A stretch of 64,000 nucleotides of DNA from Dicaeum eximium (lineage: Eukaryota > Chordata > Aves > Passeriformes > Dicaeidae): contig VWZP01005658.1 in assembly GCA_013396995.1 (NCBI GenBank), positions 2,604,453 to 2,668,452 of the forward strand, given 5' to 3'. The notes beneath the pieces were generated by a model. The model was given only the letters and a program-made list of their open reading frames with translations, was not told the origin of the DNA and did no database searches. The position numbers were made by a program, and so were the translations under genes. Every line of letters begins with the position of its first letter. The first letter of the stretch is position 1. Shown here piece after piece: positions 37,922 to 50,800 of this stretch.

Positions 37922-38028
37922 CTGTGAATAGAGGCTGATGGAGATGATTTACCAGCCTGCCAAAATGTCCTAAGAAGTGCTTAATTGTCTCTGTAAAAGT
38001 TCTCTGAAAATTTTTCATGTTTTCATTC
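37922..38028 (-). CDS. Candidate internal coding exon B, unidentified gene
   Basis: Minus-strand, 107 bases. The acceptor region is pyrimidine rich (cccttttctttcttct) and ends with AG at 38030-38029. The donor is cacag|gtgagc after 37922. It begins in phase 2, matching candidate exon A's donor, and ends in phase 1, matching candidate exon C1. The translation (NENMKNFQRTF ... NHLHQPLFT) has no in-frame stop and no recognisable domain. Two AG options exist (exon start 38030 or 38028); only the latter fits phase 2. A 35-codon open stretch between plausible splice sites can occur by chance. Confidence 0.2.
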
Positions 38029-38975
38029 CTCTTGTGGTTAGAAGAAAGAAAAGGGACAAGTAGAAGCTGCATAGCTAATAGGGTCTTATAGACCTGGGTT
38101 CAGATTAAGAGCCTGTGGAAGTGGATGGAAATTTTGGACCTAAAGCTTATGAAGGCAGCTTAAAATGTTAAGACTAACAGCCTTGTTATACAAGGGACTA
38201 AGATGATTGACTGTAGTATTCATATACTTCAGCTAATTTAATTTGTGTTTCTAATAACTTTGATTTTTTCAGTAGTGCAAAGAAATATATATTTTTTTGC
38301 TGTGGTTGAGATTTTGCATAGTTTTTAATTTGGTTGGAGCAAAACACTGAGCAAGTTGCAAGTACTTCAGGAAAAATTCAGGAAGCACCAGTTCAGAAAC
38401 AGTCCCAAGTGTCTTTTCTACACTTGTTAGGGTCATAGTGATTTACATGCCAGTGATATTTAACTTCTGTGCTGTTTCAGCTGCCCTTCTTCAGAAGCAA
38501 GACTGGAGCCAAACCCCTCTCCAGTGCTCACCTGGCTCTTTCAGTACTTTCATAGGTATCCTGCTGAATTTTGTGTGTTACAGCTTGAGGTCTGAGTACA
38601 GCACCAAATGAAAGGGAAATTGTACCTTGTTCTTATTCCCTAGGAAGGGAGGACAGTCTACATTTCAGTTTAGCTCAGTGAGATGAGACTATTGCACAAG
38701 AGATTCCTGAGGGGAATGGGAGCAGTTGAAAGAGTTTAAATGAGATGGGAAGGGATGCTGTCATCTACATCAAAAAAAACCACCCTGCATTGGCAGTGAG
38801 AACAGAAGTGAACTGTGTGATAGCAGTTCCCTGGCATTATCCACCTCTGATTTCCCTGATTGGATACCTGAGCTAGAAGCTCTGCAGTGACTACAGAGCT
38901 TTTCCTGCAGCCCCAGGCTCCTCGCTTGCAGGCAGTGTGAAAACTGGAAGTGGCCTTGATGCTCTGCAAGCCCAG
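38029..38975. other. Non-coding stretch, no gene recognised
   Basis: Unique AT-leaning sequence. Nothing recognised apart from the boundary of the duplicated segment that begins near 38976. Confidence 0.55.
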
Positions 38976-39307
38976 ACCAGCTACAGCTAAAACATTCCTG
39001 TCACCTTCAACCCTCTTCTGGTCACCTGTACAAACCATAGCACACACAATACTGAGATCATTATGATTTGCTGTACTGTTTATATAACAGCAAGCATTTC
39101 CAGTGGCNAATGTTCAAACCAGCAATAGCTAAAACCTTCCTGTCACCTTCAACACTCTTCTGGTCAAATGTTCAAACCAGCAATAGCTAAAACCTTCCTG
39201 TCACCTTCAACACTCTTCTGGTCACCTGTACAAACCATAGCACACACAATACTGAGATCATTATGATTTGCTGTACTGTTTATATAACAGCAAGCATTTC
39301 CAGTGGC
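38976..39307 (+). repeat. Short-range direct duplication with an assembly N inside
   Basis: Segment 38976-39107 recurs at 39176-39307 with an offset of exactly 200 bases. The last 95 bases (39013-39107 against 39213-39307) are identical and only a few mismatches occur before that. Between them, 39109-39166 is an identical 58-base copy of 39167-39224. The single N at 39108 sits exactly at the end of the first long copy. The layout suggests either a true tandem array or two overlapping contig ends joined without removing the overlap. Confidence 0.9.
39108..39108. other. Ambiguous base (N), probable scaffold join
   Basis: The only non-ACGT base in the window. It falls precisely at the junction where the 95-base identical segment ends and the 58-base repeated unit begins, which is typical of a contig join or unresolved local repeat. 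Confidence 0.85.
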
Positions 39308-42300
39308 CTTGCCACTGTCTTCCACAATCTCATAGGACAGCAGCGCTCTGGTTAGCAACACTTTTGTTTCTATAAACTTAAAACTTTTAAACAGCTTTAC
39401 AAAGACTTGGTGCTGTCAAAGATGCAAAGCTCAAAGTGGTACTGCACCTTCTTTTTGCATGTTTTGTGAGGTGTTTTGATGCACAGCAGATGTGTAGTGG
39501 AGAATATGAAACCAAATAGGGAAAAGAAGTCATATGTCTTATGAGCAGTCTTCAGAAAAAGAATGCTAATATTTGATGAAAGCTCATCAGTATCATTGTG
39601 AGGTTTTACATGTCTGCTCACCACTGTGACTTCCCCATTTTTCAGCCCTGTTTTTATCTGCAATTTGGCTTTAAACTTGCAGGTTTCCACAACCTTTCCC
39701 ATCTTTCATCATTGGCCCAAATTTAACCAAGAAGCTGCTCATAATTCTGCAGTTTTATTAGCAGGTTGTTTTCAATGACTTATGATTCCCCATTTCCTAA
39801 CCATGCTTTCCTCTTACTGGTTCCAGGACTATGTTTCTGTGTAGACATTACAACTTTTAGAACTGCTAATTTAGATGGTATTTTTTCCCTTGTGTCTGTT
39901 TTTTGTGCAGTTTGTATCCTTCTAAACCAATGTTTAGAATCTGTGTTTGTAGAATCTCCCCAGGTGTATGGAATTTACAAATAGGTGGAATTTGGTATTA
40001 AAACTGACTCTGCATATGTTGAAATTAATGAGGATAATCTTGGATGCAGAATTATTCATCCACTTAATTTTTGCAAGATTGAAACCTAACACAGAGGCAA
40101 TTATTTTCAGCTTTTGGTTTTGTCAGTTAATGTTGAGTGGGCTGAAATTACTTATTCACCTTAAAAATAACTCGCTTATGTTGGCTGGAATAGGGGTGGT
40201 AAGGAATAATTTTGTAAGCCAAATGATATAAATGGACACAGATTTTTAGAGTTTAAGAGACATTGAGAACTTAATAATATTCTATTTTTCTTCCAGTTTA
40301 TATTTTTAAAGTGTGGCTGCAGTGCAGTTTTCTGTTTGATTGTGAAGAGATAACCATGTTTGGAAGCTGCTTGCCAGACTCTGCAAGCAGGGAACTTGCT
40401 CATCAGGTTTTCTGCCCAGTCAGCGTGGTTTCAAGTGTCACGAGTGCCAGTAAGCCTGTCAGCTCAGTCTCATTTCTAAGAAGTACAAAGTACTGCAAAG
40501 CCTTTTATTTTCTGGCATGAGCAAATGGAAAAGCTCAGTTCAGTCTGTAACCCTTTATGAAGTCCTTAGGTGAGAAGGCAGCAGCTCTGACCTGCACAGC
40601 TCTGGGTGGGTGCTCAGCTGCCCCTGACACTCTGCTCTGAGTGCAGATCACGTATGAAATGCCCAAAGTGTGTGTTCATGTTAGCTTACAAAAATTAAGC
40701 CATAATCTATGGTAATCATAGGTGTAAACAAAATTAACTCATTTTTCAATTTGGGCAAAAAAGAATTTACTACTCTTTATTGTCCAGGTTGGAACAACAC
40801 TCAGATTAATTTTCTTTCTTTCCAGTTCTCATTAGCCTCCTGTAGTAATGATGGATTTCTGCCAAGCAATAAACAGTGCCACTCCCAATTGCTTTTGGGC
40901 TCTTTTTTTTTTCTTCTTACACAGATACAAATAGTGAAGGTAATTTTTGTTTTAATTTTTGTCCGTTCTTAATGATTTTGCCCAGCCAAAGCCTTATGTC
41001 CCATTTAATTCCGAGTCAAGACTGGGCTCAGTCATGCCTGTGAAAACTTGTCAGTTTTCCAGCCATTCATGTTGACAGCCAAGGAATAGGAAAGATGTCT
41101 GCAGCTAAATGCTGTTCCTCCCCCAGATTGCTTTTGTCTCTTGTTTTGAGAACTCTCCTTATGCAACGTGCTTTGGCTGTGATGTAGTGCAAACTCCAGA
41201 GAGGCTTTCTCCCTTCAAAGTCATTACTGCCTATTATATTCATTCTGCCTCGAGAGCTGTTCTAATTATGTAAAGAGAACTGGCTTTTCATATAAATAGA
41301 CATACAAATCAGAGCCTGCATAAGCTTCCATAACAAAAAACTAAGTTTCTGTCACTTGGTGTTAATTTCCACTGTACGCTCTCTATATAAAAGGGATTTG
41401 TGGTTTTGGTTTCATACAGTGAGATTCTTTTAGTAGTTCTGTTTTTCCCAGTCATAGGAAAGGATATGATATAGTCATGCTGAAATACCAAAATAGTAAT
41501 TTTTGGTTTATAGTTGCTGCAGGATTTGTTCTTTGAATGATATATTTTAGCTTCCTTAAGAATACAAGGAATACTTTATTTATTAAAATGCTGCTACATA
41601 AAAGGAATAAATAGAAAATTTAAGTTGCTGTTGAATGTCTCTGGAAGAACAGGCATCTCAGAACAACATATTATTTTAGCTGCCAAGTAGAAGAGCATTC
41701 TTTCCAGCTGGGAAGAATGTTAATGATTCCAATTACCCATTTATGACAATGAATGAGGAAGGCTGGAATGCAGGGCTCTTTTTCTGAGGATGATGTGACT
41801 GCATGAATGATATTCCAATAACTTTCAGTAAGATCCACGTTATAGGGCTGATTTTTACACAATGCCTCTCATTCCCCTTTATTCTCTCCTTGAAATGGAA
41901 GCATTAGAAGGTCAGAGAGCATGTCCACTGTCGGGAGAGGGAATCCATAAATGAGGAGTATTCACTTCAGTGGTGTGACAAGTGGCATCAGCCAGGACTG
42001 GCAGCAAGGATGCTCTCAGGAATGAGCTTTGGTCTGTTGGCAGTGACAGGATGCAGCAGGATGGTGCTGGAGGTTCCCAGCAGTGGGAGGTGTTTGTTCT
42101 GCCCCAGGTGACCAAGGGGGTCCAGACTGGAGGAATTGTTCTGGCATGAGCTCTTCAAAGGCTGCAGGGTTGGTATTGCTGGTAAAGCCTCTAAAGTGAG
42201 CAACTTCTTACCTTCCTGCGACTGTCCTTTGGTAAAGCAGATAAATCAAACACTAAATAGGAGACTGCAGTGTCTTTCCAAGAGTAAGTTAGCAGATCTT

Positions 42301-44139
42301 GAGACTCCTTACACATAGAAAAGCTCTGGTAAATGGCACAAATGTTTTCGCAGTGGAAACTCATGAAGCTCCATTGCATTAGAATGTAGTGACTTTAAAC
42401 TTAAAATGTAACCTGTGTTCCACACGAGATTACAGACCTTTTGTAGTCTCCTGCCTGCTGAGAGGGAAGTACAAACCCCTGACTGCAGAAAGTGGCAGAG
42501 GATTGGGAAAAGAAATCAGAGTAGAAACTGTTTTTCCATGTGGTATGAGCATTTTGAGAGAAGCTTGAACACGAAATGTAGAGGAAGGAAGTAGTGGATG
42601 TCTCACAGTGGTTATGCACACAACACTGCATTTCAATTTAGAAAAAGAGTATGTTAGCGTGGGCTGCACGGATCAAATTAAAACCAGAAACCATAGAAAT
42701 GTACTGTGAAACTTCTGCTTGATTAAACATTGTCTCTTATTCTCCAGCCTGCTCACTGCCAGGACAGTGTGTTACAAACTGAGGGCTTGAGAGCTCCCAT
42801 CCATTCCTCTTCTGAAAACCTCCCTGACAAATTCTTGCCCTGAGTGAGAGTTCACCAGCAAATTCCAGTAATGCTCTGGGTAGTTGGTGTGTCATGTAAA
42901 CGTCTCTCTTAACCCCTGACCTCTGCTGTTTCTAATTTCAGCTGAGCACGTGTGGCAGGCCAGGGCTGTGGCTTGTGGAACCAGCTGTTCTGTGCTGCGC
43001 TGCAGCTGTGCTAGGCCACCAGGCACTGGCTCTCATTCCTTCTGTAAAGAAAATGTTTATTCATCTACTCCAGTCTTGAAATGACAGGAGTCACAATGGA
43101 GACATGATTTGTCTAAGCTTTCCTTTCTTTTGCTTCTGTGTTCGTTACAAATGTATGTATGGCAAAATTTAGAGAAATGGTTCAGTAATAATACAGTGAT
43201 CCACTTTAAAGCCAGTTTTATTCTGGCTACTGTTTATGTCTAGCTGCAGCAGAAGCTTAGCCACTAAACGGAAAAAAGGAAAAGGGCAGAAGTTTTGTTT
43301 TTCCATCTAGATCTGGTCAAATTACTCCAGTTTTGCAATATCTTTTTACAAATCTGTGGTTTCTATTATTGGCATAGATTTGCTGTTGGAGGCATTTGTC
43401 TGACCTTTCTGTTTCAAGTCCATCAGGATTCTATTCTTATTATTTAGATTTGATAACTAGAGGTACGAAGTTATATTTGGACATCATAACACAATTAAGC
43501 TCCACAATTATTTACATTTCTTTTTATTCTTGGTAAGTTATCTGTAGCTTTGATTTATTCTATGCAAATAAAAGAAAAGAATTGATTTTTTTTTCTGCAT
43601 TTTTTTCCTAATTTCTCCTGGCTTTTGGTTGAATTGAGTTTAATGAGTAGCTGTATTCTTTTGGAGATAGCCTTTTTCTTATTCTACTCCATGACTCAGC
43701 TGATTTCCAAAGACTGCATTTGGTGCTCATACTCCCCCCACCCCCTGGAAGTGAAGAATATTTAGAAGGAGAGATTTCAAAATACATTTTTAGTTCAGTA
43801 GCTTTGAATGCTGAGCTTAAATTGGCATGGCCAAATTCAAGTTCATCACATCCAAGCATACAGAAGTGACTCACTCTTAGCTAAAATTGCACATATCAGA
43901 TAGATATGGCATGTCTAGAGGCTATTTAAAATGCTGCTTATTAAACTGCTCTAAACTATTGCTTGTTTAACAGTCCTGCTGCCCTTCCTGTTTAATATGC
44001 TGCTTTTTTATTTTTATTAGGGAGAGATGTTCACCTGTTTTTTACTCTGTCCACAAGAGTATTTTTTTTTTGCATTGGGGCAGGCAGTGAGGTGAGTCCC
44101 TTTACCTGGTGGGGGGTCTAGAAATACTTGAAGAACAAT

Positions 44140-44266
44140 TTGGTTTCAATTTTTGTTTGGTTTATTTAGTGTTTGGTTGGTTGTTCTGTTTTCTAGAGTT
44201 TTTTTGTTTGTTTTTGTTTTTAATTTATTTTGATACAAAGACAGGTGATTTTTGTCTTTTTTTTTA
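44140..44266. repeat. T/G-rich low-complexity tract
   Basis: Repeated tttg, ttgg and gtttt steps over about 125 bases, with few C or A. Simple sequence without a clear unit. Confidence 0.75.
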
Positions 44267-44884
44267 ATTGACTGTCTTGGGGGTGAAAATTCTTACAGGC
44301 TTGGGAGGAAGACTGTCAATGGTTTCTAGCTCTAATTTCTCTCAGGTCTTTGTTTTTACTGTGCACACTCTCTGCAGAAGAAAAATAAAAACCCTCCAAA
44401 ACCCAAACAAAAACAAACAACAGAAAACCAGCCCTATAGAAATGAAATACTTGCTGGTGCATATGTTGTTTGTAGTCTGATGTTAGTGCTGCATGTTTTT
44501 CTGAGTCTTCAGATGTCTATTAAGGTCATATGTAGAAGAGAGAAGGGAAAAGGCTGTACTGAAGCTGTTTTAGTTTGCCTTTGTGTGAGTGGAGAACAGA
44601 AACTGGACAGCAGGGCACAATGCTGAAATTAGAAAATAATGCAAAAAGGATTTCAGTGTCAGCATAAAAGAGGGAAGTACCAAAATGAAGCAGTTGTGTA
44701 ACAGGAGTTGCTGTATAACAACACATACTCCTGCTGTTTAACAGGAGTTAATGCTGACCTGCAAGAAAGGAACTAAGGGCCTCAGAATTCTGACTTGCCT
44801 TTGCAGTACAGGGGAGCTGGAACTTGAGTTTCTCGCCCCACTGCTTGCAAATTGGTTCCCATCCATTCCTTACATGTGTTTTAG

Positions 44885-44945
44885 TTTTGTTGGTTTTTTT
44901 TTTTTTTGGGGTGTATTTTTTTTCTGTTTTGTTTTGTTTTTTTTC
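44885..44945. repeat. T-rich tract with tttg steps
   Basis: Long T runs separated by G, including a (gtttt)n-like part near the right end. Low-complexity sequence. Confidence 0.8.
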
Positions 44946-47818
44946 TGCAAGCAACTTCTCTGTTCTGCTTGCCATGTGTTCAGGCTGTGCCCCAGGTGGC
45001 TGATGTTTCTCTGTAGAAAAGCTTAAGGCTCCACTTCTTATTTCATCTTTGCACATGTGTAGTACGAATCCATGAACTTCTGTTTTAAAATACCCCTTGA
45101 AAGCTTTCATAAGTATAGATAGAGTACATTTGAAACCTTGTACTAGTATCAATTACTTCTTTCTTTGTCTATTCAATGGTAACTTTCTTTAAATAATACG
45201 CTGTGACATCTTTATTATCCTTTAGTGATGAGAACAGTGAGCACAATAATAATTTTAAGCCTCGGTAGGTTAATGGAGTTAGGCTTGTCACCATACATTA
45301 TAAAAGCAATCAAAAGTGTTTTTAATGATCTTCTGTGTGATTGTGAATCTCAGCTTTATACAGCTCAAACTAGAATGGCCCTTAGAACATGTCTCACTGT
45401 TTTGGAAACCCAGTAGAGGAGGAATTTTCATCTTCTGTCCCCAAACAGAGGCAGTTTGACTCTACCTCTGAGTACTGCTTGTGGAGAGAAAAGAGAAATT
45501 AAATGGTGTGATATTTGAGGTCATATTTTACTTGGCCACCTTTTTTTCCTGTCTCTATATTTGTCATGACTTGAAACTATGTCTGCAAGGAAATAAATAG
45601 AGTAAATCAAGGAATTTTTTTTTGTTTTGCCAGGAGTCAGATTCTATCTATGTGGTCAACTCAGGCCAAAGCAAATCTGTAACACTGTTAAATAGTAGTG
45701 ACAATAGATCCTTTCCTGCAATATTTACAGTACTCCAAGAAAAATGCTGCTATTTTTGGTTGTGAAAATCTCCTGAATGGGCCTGTTAATTCTGGTTGCT
45801 TTCTAGAAGTCCCACTTTGCTCTTAGGGTATTTACAAGTGCTCCTGGAGGAATGGCATGTTCAGTATTTAATGTATTATGTCTGCATTGCAGCTACCAGA
45901 GTGCAGGTGTTTGTAACACTGCTGAGGTTGGTGGGAGAAATACACAATCCTGTAGTGCCTAGGTATCTACACATCTCTAAGTTTTAATCTTATGGCATTC
46001 CAAGGTACTGGATTTGGGCCCACTTACAGGCAAAGCTGGGCTCATGCCCAAACACAATAGTTCCATTTTGCAGCATCAGGATGATGCATCTTTCCTAAAC
46101 TTTGTTACTGGACTTGCTGATGTCTATAGTTGCCAATTTGCCTTTCTCTGAGTTCTTATAATGATCCAACTTATTTCTTCCAATCCATCTAACCCAAAAT
46201 ATAAAACTACTCCATCTGTGGAGAGGGAGGAGAGAAAGAGCTTACTGAAGTAACCTGCCTTATCTAGTGACAGGCAAGGAAACATAGGGGAACAGGTCAT
46301 CTTAGGGTAGGTATTTTTGATGCTGCTTGCCATTGCTCTTAAGGCATTAATCCTGCCTTTTTGTGCTGTGTGTTGTCTCTGAGGAATCTTCTGACTAATT
46401 TAGTGTGTTTTGATTCTAGATTTGTAATTATAGCATTGCAACTGCATATAGGTGTGGAGATGGTTGAATTATTATTCTCCTCTAATTGGGGTGATAGTTT
46501 CAAAGTCCTTTCCTGAGATGGTCATGATTTTATGAATAACTTATTTGTCCTAAAACTTGTATTACTTGTATTTCACAAAAAAAGATTTAAAAAATTAATG
46601 CAATCAAAATCTTTATGCCATTTGGGATATCATGACTCTGAAAACTTGTGCATTGAGAAAATGATTAAAAAACTCTTTATCCTCCACTAATATCACTTCC
46701 TTTATATCAGTTCAAATTTTACATGTATATAGTAGATTTATTTTGATACTAAAAGTTCAGGTGACTGGTGCAGAGGATGATGCATGGATTTAAAGCTCAG
46801 GTTTGGACTGTGAGCTCAAGTTCAGCAGATTTGAAATGACTTGAAGTCACAAGTTAGAATATATGGCTTTTCTGCATATTTAATTTCTAATTCAGTTGGG
46901 TGAACATATTTTCTTGTCAATCAGTCCCTGAAAAAATTTCAGATCTCACTGTTTACAGTGTTATTCTCTGTTCTGCAGATGCCAGTGATCTGTTATCCAC
47001 ATTCCTGCTAACAGCCTTCTCTGTTCCGTGGTTTTGTCTTCCCTTTCTCAAATGCCAACTACTCTTTCTCTCAAATTTTCCAGTTAATTAACTTAATTAG
47101 GTTAAATCATGGTCTTGGAGGCAGTGATACTGAGGAACCTTTTCTTGGCAGTTCTTTTTCTCTTGATCAGTTCCTGTGCTTGTTCTTCCTGCTTCCCACC
47201 ACTTGTTTTCCCTGATGTAGCACATTGTAACCCGATTCATGCGAGTCAGAATCTCTGCTGTCTTTTTTAAATCACCAAGCAATTAATTCATGGGGCAGCT
47301 CCACAAATGGTTAATTTGGCACAAGTGGAAGGCAGCAGCAAGAGGGGTGGGTGGGCAGGAGCTCAAGGCTAGCAGGAAAGGGGAAAGGAAAGACCTGAGC
47401 TACCCCTGCTGCTAAAGGAGAGAAGTCCTGAAGCCCTATTTTCTTCAGAACTTTTGAGCGGAGGCATCCCAGATCCCATTGGTGCTTTTTCACATTTTTT
47501 TCAGATGGCTTATTGCTAAATGCTCTGCTCCCCCACCATCCATCAACCTTCAAATAAACAACCCCTACCCCACCCCAAAATCAATCCAGAAGAGCCAAAT
47601 CTTACTTTTACAGAACTTTCAGAGCTTTCTTCACTTTCTTCAACATCACATTCTAGTCTGAGTGGAGGTGCCTTAAATATCCCAACAGAATCGTGTTTGA
47701 CTTGCTTGCAGTTATGCAATACACTCACCTGAATTTCCATCAGTGCCACTGCTGATTTAAGCATCCCCCTCTCTCTGCTGATGGCACTGGGGAATCATCA
47801 TGGCCCTTGATGATGCCT

Positions 47819-47842
47819 TGTGCTACCTTGTGTGGTAGCACA
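47819..47842. repeat. Perfect 9-bp hairpin
   Basis: tgtgctacc (47819-47827) and ggtagcaca (47834-47842) are reverse complements around a 6-base loop. Short, compact and perfect, but without a T run behind it or any known RNA context. Confidence 0.8.
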
Positions 47843-50800
47843 GTGGTTAATTTCTTTAATGCACAGCCCAGTTAAGGGCATAATACTAAGGTAGGAAGGC
47901 ACTACTCAAATTGGCACTGCCACTGGAAGAGGTGCTCTTAAAACTGCACTTGTAGGTGTTTCTTGCTTGGCATACTTGGCCTCCCAGGAATTCTGGTTGT
48001 TTTCAATGGATAGCTCCATAGAATGCTTAGCATAAAATAACAAAACTGATTGCTTTTGATTGGTGAAGTTTGGAAGTTTGACTTGGCATTGCAGTTGATC
48101 TACCTTTGAGTTTTACTGTTCTAAAAATGCTGTGTGGGGTAGGGGTAATTCCATGTTATGAGGCTGAGTCTCTGTTGCTCCCCTCCTGAACAGTAACCCT
48201 GGCATGTGCTGCTCCAGGCAATGCTCTGGTGTGTGCCTAAGTACAACAACAGGTTTTTGAGTCTCTGCCTTGTTTAGAGGCTTGTAAGGGCTGTCCTGAT
48301 GAGGGCTGATGAAAAGCATTCCTCCTTGGCAGTAGCTGTGGGAAATTTTAGGGAAATCAATGGGAATGGTCACCTACAAGAAAGGCACAGGTAACAGGTA
48401 GCCAGTTTACTTGAGAGGTTGTTCTGTGGTGTTCTGTCTTCCTGTAAAAACTGCACTGATGTCAGTTAAAATGAGACAAAAGAGAGCAAATAAGTTTTGG
48501 TATGAAAGAGGTGAAAAAACCCTTATGTCTACATTTGCCATTCCAGGTGCTGGCTTCAGCAAGTTTCTTCCAATCTCTTTAAATCCCTACAATATGGGTG
48601 GGATTGAAGTTAAAAACCATATTGCTTAACAAGATTACATTGGTATTTACCCTCATTACCTGGGCCCTGTCAATATGACTGGGTCACCAAGTCATCAGTG
48701 TGTTGGATTATACTGCACTGAGACTAATTACACTGTGGCAGAGCAGTTGGAAGCCATAAAAAGGAGCTGTTTCTTAGAAGCTCTTAATGGTAGCTCTTTC
48801 TGACTTTCTGGATGAGCTCTTTATTTGTATTTTCTGTTTTATGATTGGGGTGATAGAGCACTGAGTCTCCCCACTCCCCCTGCTTCCCTTCTCTAATGTG
48901 AACTTTGAAGTCTCTCTAGTTGTGCAGAAAACCAAACATTGAGTTCTGGAGGCAGTTTAGAAACCTAAATACTTCTGCTTGCTTTTAAGTTCTTAAGCCC
49001 TTGTTTACTTTATCCATGGCTGTCATACATACGATTTTGTCTGAAATAGTGTCTTTGTCACATAATTGCACTCTAAAAACCCAGCAAAATACGGATGAGT
49101 TATTGGGGAATTTTCTTTGTAGTTCCTCTCCTTCTTTGCCATATGGTTAATAACATCCTATGCATTCTATGCAACTGGTGTGATTGAAAGACTTCTCTCA
49201 TGTCCTTGCACTCACTCCTGTTTTCACCAAGGCTGAATTCAACTTTGTGTTCTGTAATTTGGGTGTTTGGGAGACAAAAATTAAAGGACTTGAACCACTG
49301 TAGTACAGGAGATTTAGAGATGAGAGGTTAGAGCTTGTTCCTGAGCTTCTGTTTCTCTCTTCCTTTGCCTTCTGTTATCTCACAGGCAGTGCCTGCAGGC
49401 TCATCGGTGCACACTCTCCATGGCCAAGGCAATGGTGTGAAGGTTTAAATACTTTAATTCTGAAACAGGGGTGAGTTTTATCACGTGTTAATCACTCCAG
49501 CCATATTGATATTCAGAGAATCCTGAGGTTTTGGTACAAGATTGTCCAGCCTTGATGCATAGTGTAATTGAAGTTTGCCTGTATTACCAGTGTTTTCCAA
49601 GATAGTTTTTCTAAGAACTATCTCAAAATTAGCCTGCTTGGTTTCTTTATTTTATATTTCTCTTTATATGCATCCTGCATGCATGTTTGTGTGAGCAGGA
49701 GTTGATATCACTACGTGGTGTATGAGGTGGTGATCCACCTTTATTAGATTAATGTATTTTCACCAGAGGTTTTAAGAACTTCATTGAATCCATTTGAAAA
49801 AGTGATGACTTATACATATAACTATCAGAGGGCAAAGTCTTCAAGTATATTTTGATTTCAAATTTTGCTATTTTGTATAATAATACATATTACACTAAAT
49901 AATATATTTCACTAAACATGAATACTTCATTCCAAATCATTACAGACATCACAGTGTGTGAATATTATTTGACATATCATTGTTTCTTTTGCCTGTGGAC
50001 TCTGAGATAGAAATAATAAATATTTCTTCTTATGGCTAATTGCATAAATCCCCAGGATGTAATTTATGTGGCTGAGTATGGATTCAGCAGTCTAGTTTTA
50101 AGCATCTGCTTTTGGCTATACTGATCTTTAGCATTCTTTACTTATTTTAATGAAGAATTTAACCTTTTAGTTGCTGCTTCCTTTCAACTGGGCTCATTTC
50201 AAAAGGAGATGGTTGCACACTGTTTCATGCAAAGGATTCTTTTTCATATTTTCCCTGAGACCAAAGTAATGGCATGTGAATGTGTGCTTTTTTTTTGCCA
50301 GAGGACTGGATAAAAAGTAGTCAAAATCTCTGTTGAGGTTATTTTATTCAGCTTTAAGCAGTTTTCCACTCCTCTTTTCACTCAGCAGAATAAACCAGAC
50401 CCATCTGACCCAGAGCCAAGAATAACATTAATGCCTCCTCTGTCTTCTCCATTCTCCTCCCTCTTTCACAGAAATAAGAACAATATTTTTCTTCATTATT
50501 TGGTAAGCCCAAACAAGTTAAGGCCCTGCATCAAATATTTTTTGGACCCTTTAGCATTTCTGAAGTATGATACCACATTTAGTGTTGATAATGTGACGAA
50601 CAGTTTACTTGTGTCACGCTTGTAAAAGTTTCCGTTGCCTTTATTGGTGGTTGGAGCCCCTGCCAGAGCGCCTGAGTCATCACCAGAGCAGCTCTTGGGC
50701 TGCAGATGAGGTCAATGTTTGCTTGTGCTCCCAGTTGTGGTTATGTTTGTGTGGGAGCTTCAAACAGTGTCAGTAAATGCCATGAAGCCATCTTTATGTG

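Noticed and set aside
39164..39361. Minus frame with a CCYIN motif faintly like a retroviral envelope segment
   Set aside because: Two residues of resemblance only. The sequence after the motif does not fit an envelope protein, and the frame lies in the duplicated segment beside the N.
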